Shown here: in pieces, positions 13,145 through 26,016 of the stretch
How positions within the stretch are numbered: position 1 is the stretch's first letter
Layout: the number at the start of each line of letters is the position of its first letter
NCBI GenBank assembly: GCA_903772945.1
Contig: CAICTM010000116.1
Coordinates: 50,772 to 114,771 of the forward strand
Source of the DNA: Seminavis robusta
Lineage: Eukaryota > Bacillariophyta > Bacillariophyceae > Naviculales > Naviculaceae
DNA length: 64,000 bases
Direction: 5' to 3'
Position numbers and translations under genes: made by a program
The notes under the pieces: generated by a model
Seen by the model: the letters and a program-made list of their open reading frames with translations, nothing else
What the model was told of the DNA's origin: nothing
Databases searched by the model: none

Positions 13145-13792
13145 GTTCTGGGTGGGATCATAACTTGAAAGGGTGCTTTTCTTTGCTTGTTTCCACGCCC
13201 CACAACAATGCTCAACGTTTTTGCCGGCTGCGATTACCAATGTGCATAGCGAGCGATGAAATGAAGTTGTAGTTTCACAAATTTCTTTGTAAAAAGACTT
13301 CGGAGAACGAATTGTGCAAACGACAGCCATTCGAATGAATATTTGGCGCAGCGTTGTGTGTTTCAAGTTTGTGGGCATAACGTCGTGTCACGTCAACTGC
13401 AATAGATGGAAGGAGGCAGGTCCCCGGAGGACCGATAGACAAGATGTTCGCTACATTCCTGGTTTAAAAGTCTTAAAAAAGAGCTAATTGGACAAGTTGT
13501 AAGTTGAAGCTACCAGATGACCTTCGCCGGTACACTGGTACCATACCGGTACCGGTATCAACACGTGTGTGGTCAAGCAAGTAGCGAAGCCATGTAGGTG
13601 GTTGCGTTCGTTCTTCTTGCCTTTCAACTTGTGATGCTCCGTGGTTCACAGGAAGTAGGGAGGGAACCAGAGCTTCGGCAACAAGTACCCGTACGACTGT
13701 ACCACGAAGTACAGCTAGTGAGCATGGCATGGGATTTGCGAGGAAAGGTTTGATTGACATACGGTATTCCATCGAGCAAGCAGCTTGGAGAC
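13145..13792. other. Intergenic region between convergent genes
   Basis: Holds the 3' flanks of the CDC14 gene (+) and the SAP-like gene (-). It contains TACCGGTACCGGTA at 13544-13557. No gene seen. Confidence 0.5.
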
Positions 13793-14985
13793 CTATTTTG
13801 ATGCATTTAGTATCAAGTGCACAAGGGTGTCTTTCTTGAACGTTTTCCCATTTTCGTCTTTTACTTGAATCCCCTTCTTTTCCAAGTAGCCCGTTAGTTC
13901 TTTCACAGTCTTTCGTTTCAGAGTGGATGGAGCCAATCTGGCCCAATCTAGCTTTGTAGCTTCCTTCGTCTTGTTGGAGGTCACTTTTGTTGTCTTTGTT
14001 TGGTTCTTTGCTACAACTTTCCGAGTTTCCTTCGTCTCGGGTTTCCCGTCCGCCTCTACACCTCTTGTTGCCTTGGCAGCCCCTGTTGCCTTTGCTGGTT
14101 TCGTCTCCTTCTTCTTTGTGTTCTCTTTGTCAGATTCTGCGAACGAAGCCTTGGACCCTTTCGCTGCCCTTGGTGGCGAGACGCCCCTTTTCTCTGACCT
14201 CTTTTTAGAACTGGAAGATAGTTGTTCTGCTTTTGCTTTCCTCCTTGGAAGGTTTTTAGCTTTGCTATTTGTATTTGGATCGGCCTTTTCTTGTGGCAGC
14301 TGCCGTGTCACTTCTTGAGCAGCAACAGCGAGTGTCCCAACCCGCACTTGCAACTCATCCTGGAAACGCAATATTGATGAGAATGGAATCAATCACTTCA
14401 CTCTGTACACGAGTTGCTGGTTCGGTTGAATACAATGTCATGTACTTGTACCGCTACGCAAAGGTCACCTACCATCTGTGAGTGCAATTCGTTGAGTTTC
14501 CCTGCGTTGAGCTCATCTTCACTCTTGGCACTGTCTTTTGCTGTCTGGAGCTCATCTTTGAGGTGATCAATCTTGAGCTGCGACGTGGCCTTTCCGAATT
14601 CAATGCCTTGTTGTCTCTGACGGACGCCCAAGAGGAAGATTGTAACAAGGAGGAAGAACGTAGTAGTTTGCTTGATATCCACGGCTTGAATCCATTCCTG
14701 GCACTTTGCAGTGGCGACTTCCGTCCAGTGTGTGAGTTCCAAGGCTTCAGCTTTCTGTATCTGGACCGTATCTACATGTACTTCACTGGGGATATTGTCT
14801 GGAGAGACAGCTTGTATCTTGTACCGTGTGGACCTCGTAGACCGCTGCACAACCAAGCCTTGTCTTTCATTACAAGCAAAAGGACCCGTGGCACAAAAGG
14901 ATGCCAACACTTGGGATGATTCAGTCAAGAGAATCAACAAAATGATGCATAGCTGAGAGACTGATGTCTGCAACTTCCACTTCAT
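13793..14985 (-). CDS. Signal-peptide, transmembrane, coiled-coil, SAP-like protein
   Basis: Two exons, 14985-14473 and 14359-13793, with a 113-bp intron; 359 residues. Residues 1-28 form a typical hydrophobic signal peptide, followed by SFCATGPFACN and a Ser/Arg/Thr-rich stretch. A transmembrane helix lies at about 107-120 (TFFLLVTIFLLG). A coiled coil follows at about 125-180, then a long Lys/Ala/Thr-rich basic region. The C-terminal 47 residues resemble a SAP motif: LKRKTVKELTGYLEKKGIQ, then KKDTLVHLIL. SAP motifs bind DNA or RNA. Diatom plastid proteins carry a signal peptide plus an aromatic residue near the cleavage site, and Phe sits at +2 here. A plastid or nuclear-envelope membrane anchor for nucleic acid is therefore possible but unproven. 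The family was not otherwise recognised. Confidence 0.75.
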
Positions 14986-15538
14986 CGTTCAAGTAAGACA
15001 AGTTTAGTTAGAGCTCAATCAAAATCATCAGAGAAGCAGAATTTTCTTTTTCTCAAATGGTGAATAAACGAAATGATTTGAGCATGGCCACCCGGAGCTT
15101 TTCCAGCCGTTGAAAGCCCCGCGGATAAATGTACTACGAAGATGTACATTTAACACGCACTGGCTTACTTGGTGCAGCTGATAATGACATGGCAACCCGT
15201 CAGCGGATAGATCTGTTGCCGAGCCAGCAAGATCTGCTGGAATGAGCCAAGGCGGCTAGCTACTAGTGGCTAGTCAAGTAACGTGACACCGCACATCCAG
15301 CTTGGTCAAACAGCCAAAGGAAGAAGATCCACCATCACAACCACAACTGCACCACTCCGACACCTCCACAACGCTTTGCATGGGAAGTTGATCAGAGAGA
15401 GCGATAGAAGTCTTGCCATTGGCAATTCGATTTTTCGAGAGTCGAGTCGAAAGTGTCCATGCGTGAATTTCCCATGATCGTTGGTAATTTATTTGTCTAT
15501 TGCATTGAAAAGGAAACCAACCACCAAGCAAGAACAGA
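14986..15538. other. Divergent intergenic region
   Basis: About 550 bp between the start of the SAP-like gene (-) and the start of the Rav1-like gene (+); both promoters should be here. It holds a GCTAGCTACTAGTGGCTAG stretch near 15253-15272. Nothing else recognised. Confidence 0.5.
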
Positions 15539-18500
15539 ATGAACACCAGCAGCAACCGTACCCGATCTACTGAAGGGTTTTATCGATCACAAGCTGCCAG
15601 TAGCGCCAGTGCCAGTGGAAGCACCGATGGCTCGTTGACTGCCTCGACGTCGCTGGCAGCTCCAGTGATGCCCCAATCGATGGATCGCCACACAGTCTCC
15701 GCCATGACAGAAATGACAATATCTGCTGACGCGCCGGGAACCTTCACAGCAGGAGGCACCGCTAGAAGTAACAACACACCCGTCGCCAGAACTGGAACTG
15801 CATCTGGTATTACCCGTCCTGGGGCGCTCAGACCTCCAAATGAACTAGGCAGAATTGAATCAAAAGAGGACGTTTCGGAAGGAAAAAATGAAAATGAAAC
15901 AAACAAAACAAAGGCTCCGGGAGTTCACCCTAGAAGTGCTGCTGTCAAGAAACGCACTTTGGCCGCCATTCGCAGCAGCATGACACATGCAGCTGCTGCC
16001 GTGTCTGCCGAAGCACTTGCAGCTGCAAAACAGAAAACCCAAGCCGACGATCCTTCCATGCTCTGTTCACTTACGTACAGAGGAATGGAAGTCATATTTG
16101 CTTCTACTCATTCCCCCCTGTGGAAAATATATGGCATGTGTGCAAGGACTAGGTTGGTCTTTCAAACTTTGGATTTGCCGCCAACTTTGGACGATACTAA
16201 GATTGTCACTGTCATGGCCAATCAAACTTCGGGATTGATTGCTGTTGCCCTGTCAGATGGAACCATTCAGACTTACGTGCCTGTACCCACCGATCCAGAG
16301 ATTCACGCTTTCGGAAGATTCAGGTGGATAAACGGCGTCACTATTCGTTGTAGCAAAGTCTTCTACCAGCCAGGCGAAAACGTTGTCATTCGGAGTCAAC
16401 GCGACGTCCGAAGACCGGGACAAAATTTGCTACTCGCGTCCTCGCAGGACCAAAAATTACTTGTAACCCATCGAAACCAATTGGCAGTCTTTGACGTTGA
16501 TGTGAATACGGAAAAATCAAAGACTGATCAGGGAGAAATGGACCAAACGACGCCACAAGCTCCTACTTCCACACCGACTCAAGAAGCAAACACAACTCCA
16601 CCCGTGGCACAACTTTTGTGGACAACAACAACAATCAGACCAATTGTAACTGCAGCAATCTCGGGCGATGGTCAAGCTTTGGCCGTTGTGCTAGACTCTG
16701 GGACTGCAGGTCTTTATGGAAGGATATGTGGTGTTCAGACCTTTCTGAGAGACAGGGAAGACGGAAGTTTGGTGCAGGAAACAGTCCAAACTCAAGGGCA
16801 CCACCACCAACAACCCAAAACAAAACTGCAACGAACAGCCTCTGTCGGAATACTCTTCAAGCAGGGACCCTTTCTGGAGCACTCCGAATCGGTCACCAGG
16901 ATCTCATTCCGTGGTTTGGGACACAATACTGCCAGCGCCATGACCGAACCCGACGAAGAGCAGGGAAACGACCTATTGCTGACATACTCCATGCATGACT
17001 GCGTTGCTAGAATCTACAATCAACAAACTTGGAATCGACTTGTGGAATGGACTACGCCGCCAAATACTCGAGTAGATTGGGTTCGAGGAGCTGCTGCCTT
17101 CAGTTTAGGTGACCTGGAAACCCAAAAAAGATTGGCGCCAAACAAACCCGAATCCAAACCTCCCAGTCGGAGTCCTAGCTCAGCAACTCTTTCAGACGAT
17201 GCCAACGCCGTTGCAGCTGGAAGTCTGCTGCAAAGTGGTCGTCAGCTGCTACACAATTCTTCGCCCTCGTCTGCAGCTGGAGCATGGATTGCTGAGACAA
17301 CTTTTTCCGGAGTGCTTCCAGCATTGAGGCTTTCACGGTTGAGCTTCTTGAAACGTGGCAGTGAAACCATGCATCCTGCATTGTTTGAGAGTGTTGCTTC
17401 CATGCTGCCTTCTGGATCCATGGTTGCGGAAAATATCCTGAATTCAGGCGACGATTGCTTGTCTATTCACGGTATATGGCCGGCATGGAACCCTTGGTTA
17501 TCCGAAACGTCAGACGTACACTCGGAAGAAACCTTGAGCGGGTCAGCCATGGCCTTTTTGGGATTGTCGTCTGGCCCATCGGCGACCTCCGGTGGTCCGT
17601 TTGGTGAAGGTATTTTGGGCGGCACCCATAGTCCTCCGAACGAACTGCGGATAGTGGCGTCGCACGCTTTGTGTGGGAATGTGGTTGTTATGGAATTCCC
17701 TTTGTGGGGGAATCGTGACTTGGGGGAGCTGGAGCTTGGAAGTGCCGTTCGTTATGTTTTGTCACTTCCTGATATTGAGCAAGGAGCTACTGATAGTTTC
17801 GGCAAGATTACTGGCATACCAGAACAATCATCGCAGGCAATATTTGCTTCCACTGACTACGAATCTAACCGTTTGGTGGCAAAAGTGAGGTCTGATTCAA
17901 CGTCCATCTCATTATCTTGGATGAAACAAGGCACATTCTCCATCTGTCCATCTTCTTGGGAACCGCATGATTACGAAAAGGCACTGGATGAACCGGCTTT
18001 GGAAAGTGTGGGAATTGCGGAGTACTTTCGTGATTGCAGTCTGGTTCCAGCCCCTCTTTCTTTGCCTCCTGTGTTCTTGCCGTCCAGCACTATGGGGAAA
18101 GACACAGTAAAAGCAGTGATGTGGTGGCCAGATGAGAACTTTGGTGGTCCACCCATGTTGGTCGTTGTTACTTCGTCAGGAGTTTTAATGGTTTTTGAAG
18201 TTCCTCCACCTTGGAGCGCACAAGAACCACCCATGCCCACTGCTGATCCTTTCTTGGATTTCTCAGGGAGTGTCAACGGAGTCGAGTCTCATGGTTCCCT
18301 TCCCGAGCTATCTGCTGCTGGCACTGCAACGGGGGCAGACAATGATAGCGATGACGAAGGAAAGTCTGGGCAGCCGAAAGAATACGACGTGATGATAACC
18401 CCCCACCCTGACTTCGGATTAGGTTTGAGGTTAGAGTCTCAAATGGATGGCATGCCTGCAATTGCCGGCTCTTACAAAAAACACCCTTTGACAGGCGGTC

Positions 18501-21500
18501 GCCTACCCGCAGAAAAATTGGGCATGATAGTCCTCGGCGACGAGCTCTTGAGCGTCAACGGTGTTCGACTGGAAGGCATCTCCTTTGATGAAATCATTTC
18601 CACTGTACGACAGGTGGGTGCGAACGCAGGAGCCGGCAATCCACTTTCCATGAGGTTTAGGCGGGTCAACGGCCGAAGAAGGAAAGCAAGCCTTGATAAT
18701 CCTGATCCTTTCTCGATGGAAGTACAAGAGTCTGATGGATCCCGTCGGTCAATGGAGCAAATACTAGGGGTGGGTGGAGGGCCACAACGGAGGATTCGGG
18801 TAGACAGCGCAGCCAGTTCGGTGACTAGCGGCACTCGCCAATCATCTCCACATCAACGAATAGAATCAAGAGGCAGTCTTGGAAGCCTCTTGAGCCGCAC
18901 AAACAGTGACGGCGGCAGTAATGCAACCGTCCTTGTGGGTGCAGAAGGGGAACTGCAACAAGAGTTTTGTCGGCTTGTGGCCGTTGGGAGGAAGTTTCTC
19001 TCATCAACCTCAAGTAGCGAGACAGCTCAATCCTGCTTTGTTCTGCTGCCTTGGTTAACTGGGAATGGGTCTCCGAATGTAGATGTTCGCGGCGTAGCCT
19101 TGCTGTTCTTCTCGGAGGGTTGTAGGATACACGCCCGTCGGTTGGAAGTTGCTGCTGATTGCAATCCTGACAAAGCAAAAGTCAGTAATTTGGGAATGTT
19201 TGACTTGTCTTCAAACGTTTCGAGAATCGACGGTAACCGAAAACCTATGGTTCAAAGCATGTCAATGATTGTGACTGGGACTGAAAGCCAATCGCTTGCG
19301 GTATGTGACGATCTTGGCAGCGTGAGCCTTATTTTCGCGTCATTGGGCGAGGAGGACAACGCTGTAACTTTTCGACACTATGGCATCTTCCGATTTGGCA
19401 GCATCCCGTTCGATACATGTACTGTGCGTGCGTCGTCGATCGACCTAATGGCGACAATGCGATGGAAGACTGGCGAGCTACCTACAGTGACAGTCTGGTC
19501 GGCAAGGCCTCATCCGTCAGGGGGCAGACATGACGAGTCGGCGGAAATGAACGATTACGTTGGAGTTGATTTGGCTCTTGGTGCTCACGTCGATGTCGTG
19601 GAATTGTGCTTCATACAATCTGGTTTTCTGGACTCGTTTCCGCTTCTGGCAACATTTACTCGCACAGAGATGGTAGTATTCCAACGACTACCGGGGTTGC
19701 TGCACTGGAATCCAATCCGAGTGATATCATACACGAGTATTCCCGGCTCTGGAGTTTCGACATTGTCGACACATTCTCACGGAATTGTGAACCCTTTGGA
19801 CACTTTCCCTCACTTGGTCTCTGCTATGCGATCCATTGTCCACAACTGCGATGAAACCCAGTATCTTCGTCCTGACTGGCATCCTGATTCCTTGTTGGCC
19901 AGGCTATTTACGGACGTCCAAGGGCCCAATCATTCATTGTATAAAAGGGTCGCAAGCTACTTTGTCTGGTTGTCAACTTGCGTTGCATCAAGCGGTGATT
20001 CATTGAAGGCCTTGCATTCGGAACAGGCGATACTTTCGTCATTGTCTTCTGTGCACTTGAAAGAGCCTTGTGACGATGGCCATGGATTTAAGCTGCAAGC
20101 CAAACCCAAGCAGTCCAGCTCCGATATGTTTTCGAGGGTCTCCCAAGAAGAACCAAACGAAGACGAGATGAGGTTGCGAAAACTGCAGTCTGTATTAGAG
20201 AATGGATTCTCCCAGAATGATTACAAGCAAAAGGATCCCTCCAGGGTAGCAGATGCACGGCCAGCTTCTTTGCCGTCTGCACTGAACTCGTTTACTCCTG
20301 ATGAGCTTCGAATTCTCTGGGTGATTGGCGAAGTTGTTCTAGCACGACCTAATTTCAACTCGGTAGATACGATGGGGGAATTCTTCATTTTGGCGTCAGA
20401 GCTGCTTGCGAGATTGAAACTGATACCACGTGATGATCAGGAGAAAGAGCGTACGTTCGACGAGTTCATTCAGCCGTTTTCGACCAAGAAGAAAGCGAGC
20501 AAACCTATGGATGGCCCCGCAATAAAGGAGCACTTACCGTCAGCAGCCACACTCTGTGCATTGATGAGCAATTCACAAAATGAACTCATCGAGTCTGTCC
20601 GTGTCCCTGGTGCCACCGTTGATTGGAACTTTCTTAGAGAATACAATATCCCATTTTGGATCCGATCGGATGCTGCTCTTGCGAAGTTATCTGAAGAAGT
20701 GGGCCAAAGCAGCTTCAAAGCCAAACGAGAGATATTGGAATGTGCACTTTTCTTCATTATTGCTCGAAAAATGCGGACGCTACGCAATCTTGCGGCGACA
20801 GACCAATCTGCCGGAGGGCGAAAATTTTTGAGTTTCATTACAGACCATGATTTTTCGAGCGAACGTGGAAGACGAGCTGCCGAGAAGAACGCGTTTAGCT
20901 TATTGAGAAAGCGAAAGTACACAACTGCAGCCGCCTTCTTTCTGCTCGCCGAACCACCTTTCTTGAAGTCATCGCTGGAGGTAATAGCAACGCAGCTTCA
21001 GGATATCAATTTGGCCTTCATGGTCGCAAGATTGATGGAGTCATCAGAGGTATCTGCAACTAGCCAAACCAACGGTGTGAATGGTGGAATGGGAAGCTTT
21101 ATGGGATTGGGAGGTGGCGGTGGATATGCCTCTTTTGCTCCAGCAGCGCTCAACCCAGTAGCAATTGCTGAACAGCCCTTTAGCAATTGGAAGCCAGCAC
21201 TGAAAAGCGGCGCAAGGAACTTGCTGCTGGACCGTGGCCTTACTCTAAGCAAGGACGACAATTGCCTAACCGCGGTGCAACTGATGTGGCTTCATCAACG
21301 CGAGGAAGCATCTTTTTGGCTCGCAGGATTGGCACGAGACAAGAATGGCAAGTCAATCCTTCCGGATGTTGGAGATGTGCTGCCTCCAATCGCTTTAGAT
21401 CGCGCGCGGGACAACAAAAGGACAACGGCGTCTGCCACCACAGGCACCTTGCAGCCTAGTGTCCGAATTTGCTCGAGAGTCAATGAGTTGATCAACTTTC

Positions 21501-24500
21501 TTTCGGGGCCTACTCTTTTGAAGGCAATGAATGCGAACAAGCGAACCATGTTCGCTTCGTCGTTGGTTGTGTCACGCATTCTAATGAGATGCGGAGTTGA
21601 CGTTCCGTGCGTTCGACTATTGCTGCACGAATGCGATTCAAGGGACACAAGAGAAACTCCAACCGCTGACAGCGAAAATCAAAAAGCCGCAGCGAGGAAC
21701 AAGAATGGAGGAATGACATCGTCCATGTTGGACTCCTACGATCATCGCCACACCACCAAAACTGCTGTAAACCAAATGCAATCCTCAATCTTTGATTCCT
21801 TTGATGCCCCACCACCCAAACCAAAGCCAAATCCCCCATCCGCAGCTGCTGAAATGCAATCCTCAATCTTTGATTCATTTGATGCCCCACCACCAAAGCC
21901 AAAACCCGCATCCACAGCTGCTGAAATGCAATCCTCAATCTTTGATTCCTTTGATGCCCCACCACCCAAACCAAAGCCAAAACCTGCATCCACAGCTGCT
22001 GAAATGCAATCCTCAATCTTTGATTCATTCGATGCCCCACCACCCAAACCGAAGCCAAATCCCCCATCTGCAGCTGCTGAAATGCAATCCTCAATCTTTG
22101 ATTCATTCGATGCCCCACCACCAAAGCCAAAACCCGCATCCACAGCTGGTGAAATGCAATCCTCAATCTTTGATTCATTCGATGCCCCACCACCAAAGCC
22201 AAAACCCGCATCCACGGCTGGTGAAATGCAATCCTCAATCTTTGATTCCTTTGATGCTCCTGGAACTAAAACAAGCACAGCTGCTTCATCCATCCCCACT
22301 GTGAATCCGCAACAGGCAAGTGGCGAGAATAAAAATCATTCAAAGCCAACACAAGAAGAAGAGCGGAAGTTGGATACCATCGAACCTTTAGAGACACCCG
22401 AAATTTGGTGCGAATGGCGAGAACAAGTGCTCCTGTATTCGGCTGCAAGGCGCCTTCTTCGGGAGCTTGCGTGTTTGATGGTAGAACTCCATGGAGACTC
22501 ATTTGATCCTCCATTGGCTCCATTTTCAAGAGCTGGCGAATCGCTGCTTCCTCCTGGAGCTGCTGAAGTTTTACAACTACCTTGTGAAGGCGAACTGATT
22601 CTTGGTCGCATTCGTGACCTTTCGGAGAAAATTTGTCACGATCACGGCATGCACAAACAGGCCGTCGTTGATTTGGCCCTAAGCTTCTTGGCAGCGCCGC
22701 ATCACCATAATCGAATGTTCTATGCCGTTCTCCTACACCTGTCTTGTCAGCGTGGAGATCTGGCTGAGGACCTGTTGAGAGATGCGGCGCACCTCACAGT
22801 GAATCGATGTGATGCGCTTGCTCTTTCGAACGACCCCCCGTTGAAATCTGGGAAGACGGCCTCTCACATGGCTGGCCTGTACTTGCGAGAACAGGCGTCG
22901 CGTCTCAGCTGGCAGATAGAGCTGTGCCTGTGGCTGCATCGAGGTGGGGCGCTGCCACTCTCCGGTGTTGCCATCAACGAAGCGATAGTTGCCGTTCGTG
23001 TTGGTTTTGCAATTTCCAGTTGGAATCGAAACTACGAGTGCCTCGAAACAATGATAAAGAGCGACCCAGACTGCCATATGGATAACGAAGCTGGACGGCA
23101 ACATTGGACAAGCCTGAAGATTATCAGCCATGAAGAAGGCAAGGGTAGGTCTACGGGCAAAGCGAGCAGTGGTGGATGGGAATTCTTGGTTGATTGTAGA
23201 AGATCAGAAGCGACTGATTTGCTACGACACAAGTCGACGGGTTGCTTCATAATCCGGCCTCATGTGGAAGATCATGGCGTGTTCACCTTGAGCTTCAAAA
23301 CAAATCTCGTTCCTACCAAAGACGCGCCAGCTCCGCCTTCTGCAGATCCAGATGGGCTAGGTCAACAAGACGGGGACAAACCTCCACGACCCAAGCCTGC
23401 GAGAACCGTGAAAAAGGATGATGTAGTGCAGCATGCAATCATCCGTTTGTCCGACTCGGGGTTTCGCTGCGGCTCCTTCGGTCCATTTGGAACACTGATG
23501 AAGCTTTTGGAAGCAGTTTCTGCCTCTCTTCCTTTTGATCTCCGCTTCGACCAGCCCCCCGCTGAACGAGTAATTAAAGATGAAGGGTCGCAGCCTTCCC
23601 CAAATGCGGTCTTTCTCCGCAAGCTAGTTCTGAGAAGTGCGGACAGCTTGGTGAAAAATCCGCCTGACACCAACGGGGCATCAGCCACTGACACCACATT
23701 ATTTGGAAAGCAAAGAAATACTGCAAGCCCAACCGAGTCAAATGGGGCGGACTCCAGCAATGTAAAATGCAACCAGTTGGCCCACGATGAAAAGGTTATG
23801 GATTTCCGTCAATCCGTGTTCGGCTTGTTTTTGGAATTGTTGGTACTTTCTTCGATTCGCAAACCTTTGAGTGCCATCGCGTCATCCAAGTACGAAGACC
23901 AAGTCTGTGACCCCCAAAGGACTGATACGTCTTCGCTTAACCAGGAAGATGCGATGACTGTTGGCGCTGGCGCCGTTAACGAAGATTATGCGGCTTCGGC
24001 GAGGATGCTCCGCCCGTATCTTTCCTGGTGCCGATCCTTGGAGCTGGCGTCCGAGTGCGAGCTTGCCCCGTTCTTGGGCGAAGTGTTAGACCCCGTTTCA
24101 TCTCCACAAATCACTCTTTCAGCTTCAGAAACTGCCATTGAATTGATTGAGGAGGAAGTTGGACTAGGAGACTCGGTAATAAGAAGAATGATCCAACCGA
24201 ATTCCGGAGTTGACTTTCGAACGCTGCGACTCGCTGATGGCGGCGACAGCACTGTGGTGGTTCTTTTTAGCAAAAGTGAGGCAATTGAATGGTTGATGAG
24301 CCACGGCTCAGAAAAGACCAAAGAGGCAGCCCTAGAGAAGTTGGATGCCATGGAAATGATTCGTGTCGTCGAACCGATTGACCTATCAAGGTTACAGCTC
24401 AAGGCATACTCGGCGCAAAAGGGGGCCAAGCCTGAGGAGGACACGGGCGTGCGTTACAGAATTGTGGACCCATGGGAAGTAGAAGCCCTTGACAACCGAG

Positions 24501-25557
24501 AGGGTGAAACTAAAAGTGCGTCAATTGGTCGCGAGAGGTTTCTCGCTTTCAGCCTGGGTAAGGTGGCTACGGCTTGCGAGGCAGTGTTCCGCCAGATTGG
24601 AGGCCTTCCTGCTCTGGAACTGTGGACTGCAGCGAAGGGTGGAGTATCTTTGACCAAGGCCATTGCTTCGGTTCACCCACCATGGGAGCGTGGGGAGGGA
24701 GGAGACATGCCTTACCTCGACGGTGCAGCGACCGAACCGGCCCCTTTTTTCAACAGTATTCGACAGCATCTCTACAGAAACTCGTTGTTCCGCAGTATCC
24801 GTCTGCCTCAACGATTCCTTGCTTTGGTTCAAGTAGAGTTGCTGGATCTGAAGAATCTGACTGCACCTGGAGGATCTTTGTCGCTGACCGTCTACGCTCT
24901 GCTTCGTCTTCGGCGTTCTGATTCCGGTGCACCGTTAACAAGCAAGACACGTACGCTGGACAGTGCCGCCACTCTTCCCATAAAACTTGCCAAGTCGTCT
25001 GGTCCGAATGCCCCTGCATCTTGGGGAAGTGTAGTCCGTTTCCGTTTCCCACTACCGGAGGACGTTACTTCCGACGGAGTCAGCTTGGACCGCAATCGAG
25101 AGATACTGTTCAAGGTAGGTTTTTGCATTTGGCCATTGGCCAGTGGCGTTGTTTTGAAAATGGGATTGTTTTTCACCAGTTTACTGCTTTTTGGGGTGCT
25201 TCGAAGGGTCCACCATGTGTCTTGCAACTGTCTGTATACGAGCGCAAGCTCTTGATTGACAATCCCCTGGGTGATGCCGATGTTAAGATTGATGGCCTTG
25301 CCGCAGGAGGGCAATTGGAGGAATGGGTCCCGTTGAGAACGGGAAAGCATGGGATCAACTGGTTTGCTCGGATACGTTTGACCCTCCGATTTGAGCTGAT
25401 GTGCCTAGCTTCTGATGATACCGATGATCTTGTTGCTCCCAGCGTGGGGTTGCGGCGAATCCAACATCTGAGCCGCATGGGTGGCGCTCAAGAAGACATG
25501 AAAAAGAGCATGAGTACGCCGGACCTCCTTAGCTACTTCGAAAGTATGGTGTACTAG
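15539..25557 (+). CDS. DmX/Rav1-like protein (RAVE or rabconnectin-3 type) with extra signalling domains
   Basis: Two exons, 15539-25114 and 25180-25557, with a 65-bp intron; 3317 residues. After a disordered N-terminus comes a WD/beta-propeller-like region (about 175-900). A Rav1 C-terminal-type helical domain follows at about 1580-1960, including SLLRKRKYTTAAAFFLLAEP and INLAFMVARLMES, the strongest family match. Known role of Rav1/DmX proteins: assembly and regulation of V-ATPase on endomembranes. Unusual insertions are a PDZ domain (about 950-1040: GLGLRLESQ, LGDELLSVNGVRLEGISFDE), seven tandem repeats (about 2079-2242), an SH2-like domain (about 2548-2670: GCFIIRPH, GVFTLSFK, FGTLMKLLEAV), a DEP-like segment (about 2877-2948) and a C-terminal C2-like domain (about 3090-3300). 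The last intron lies inside the C2-like domain. The domain calls beyond Rav1 and PDZ rest on sequence pattern alone. Confidence 0.85.
21775..22262 (+). repeat. In-frame tandem repeat, seven copies of 72/78 bp
   Basis: Copies start at 21775, 21853, 21925, 22003, 22081, 22153 and 22225, so periods are 78, 72, 78, 78, 72 and 72 bp. Each encodes MQSSIFDSFDAPPPKPKP plus a linker rich in Pro, Ala, Ser and Thr; the last copy is truncated after SFDAP. Every copy differs by whole codons, so the frame of the Rav1-like protein is kept. Near-identity at DNA level suggests recent expansion. Confidence 0.97.
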
Positions 25558-26016
25558 CTAGCTAGGTAGTGGGCAAGAACAGTATTAAGAAGACGATTCG
25601 ATGCTATTATTTCTTAGTCTGGCGAGAAGTGTTTGCAAAATGTCGTTTCATGCTTTACTACTAGTAGTTAGTGTTGTTGAGCAAAGAATCTGTGGCGCAC
25701 AAACCGAGAAAAGCCTGGCTTGACTGAGCATAGTTCAAGATCTCAGAACACCTCAATCATTGTTTATAGTGTCATTTCCGTATCAAATCATTATCATAAT
25801 TTCATTCATCCCCAAGAAGACCAACCAACAAAACGGTTTGCTCGTGGTGCAATAGCTCGTACTATATTTGTGTTTCCATTTGTTTCCCGACCTCTTTCCT
25901 TCGTTCGAGAGTCCTGTTGTTGTAGTAGCATCGTCAACCGCAGTCGACGGCCGAAATTTAGCAATGCATCTCGTCTGCATGCCACACAGTCAGCCTAGCC
26001 TGTACGACACGACAGC
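25558..26016. other. Intergenic region between convergent genes
   Basis: The Rav1-like gene (+) and the UBE2Q-like gene (-) end facing each other about 460 bp apart. No gene or repeat recognised apart from CTAGCTAG at the left end (25555-25564). Confidence 0.5.

Noticed and set aside
21742-22299. 185-residue antisense open frame with GFGFGGGASNESKIEDCIS repeats
   Set aside because: It is the complement of the in-frame tandem repeat in the Rav1-like gene; it stays open only because the repeat lacks stops on that strand.
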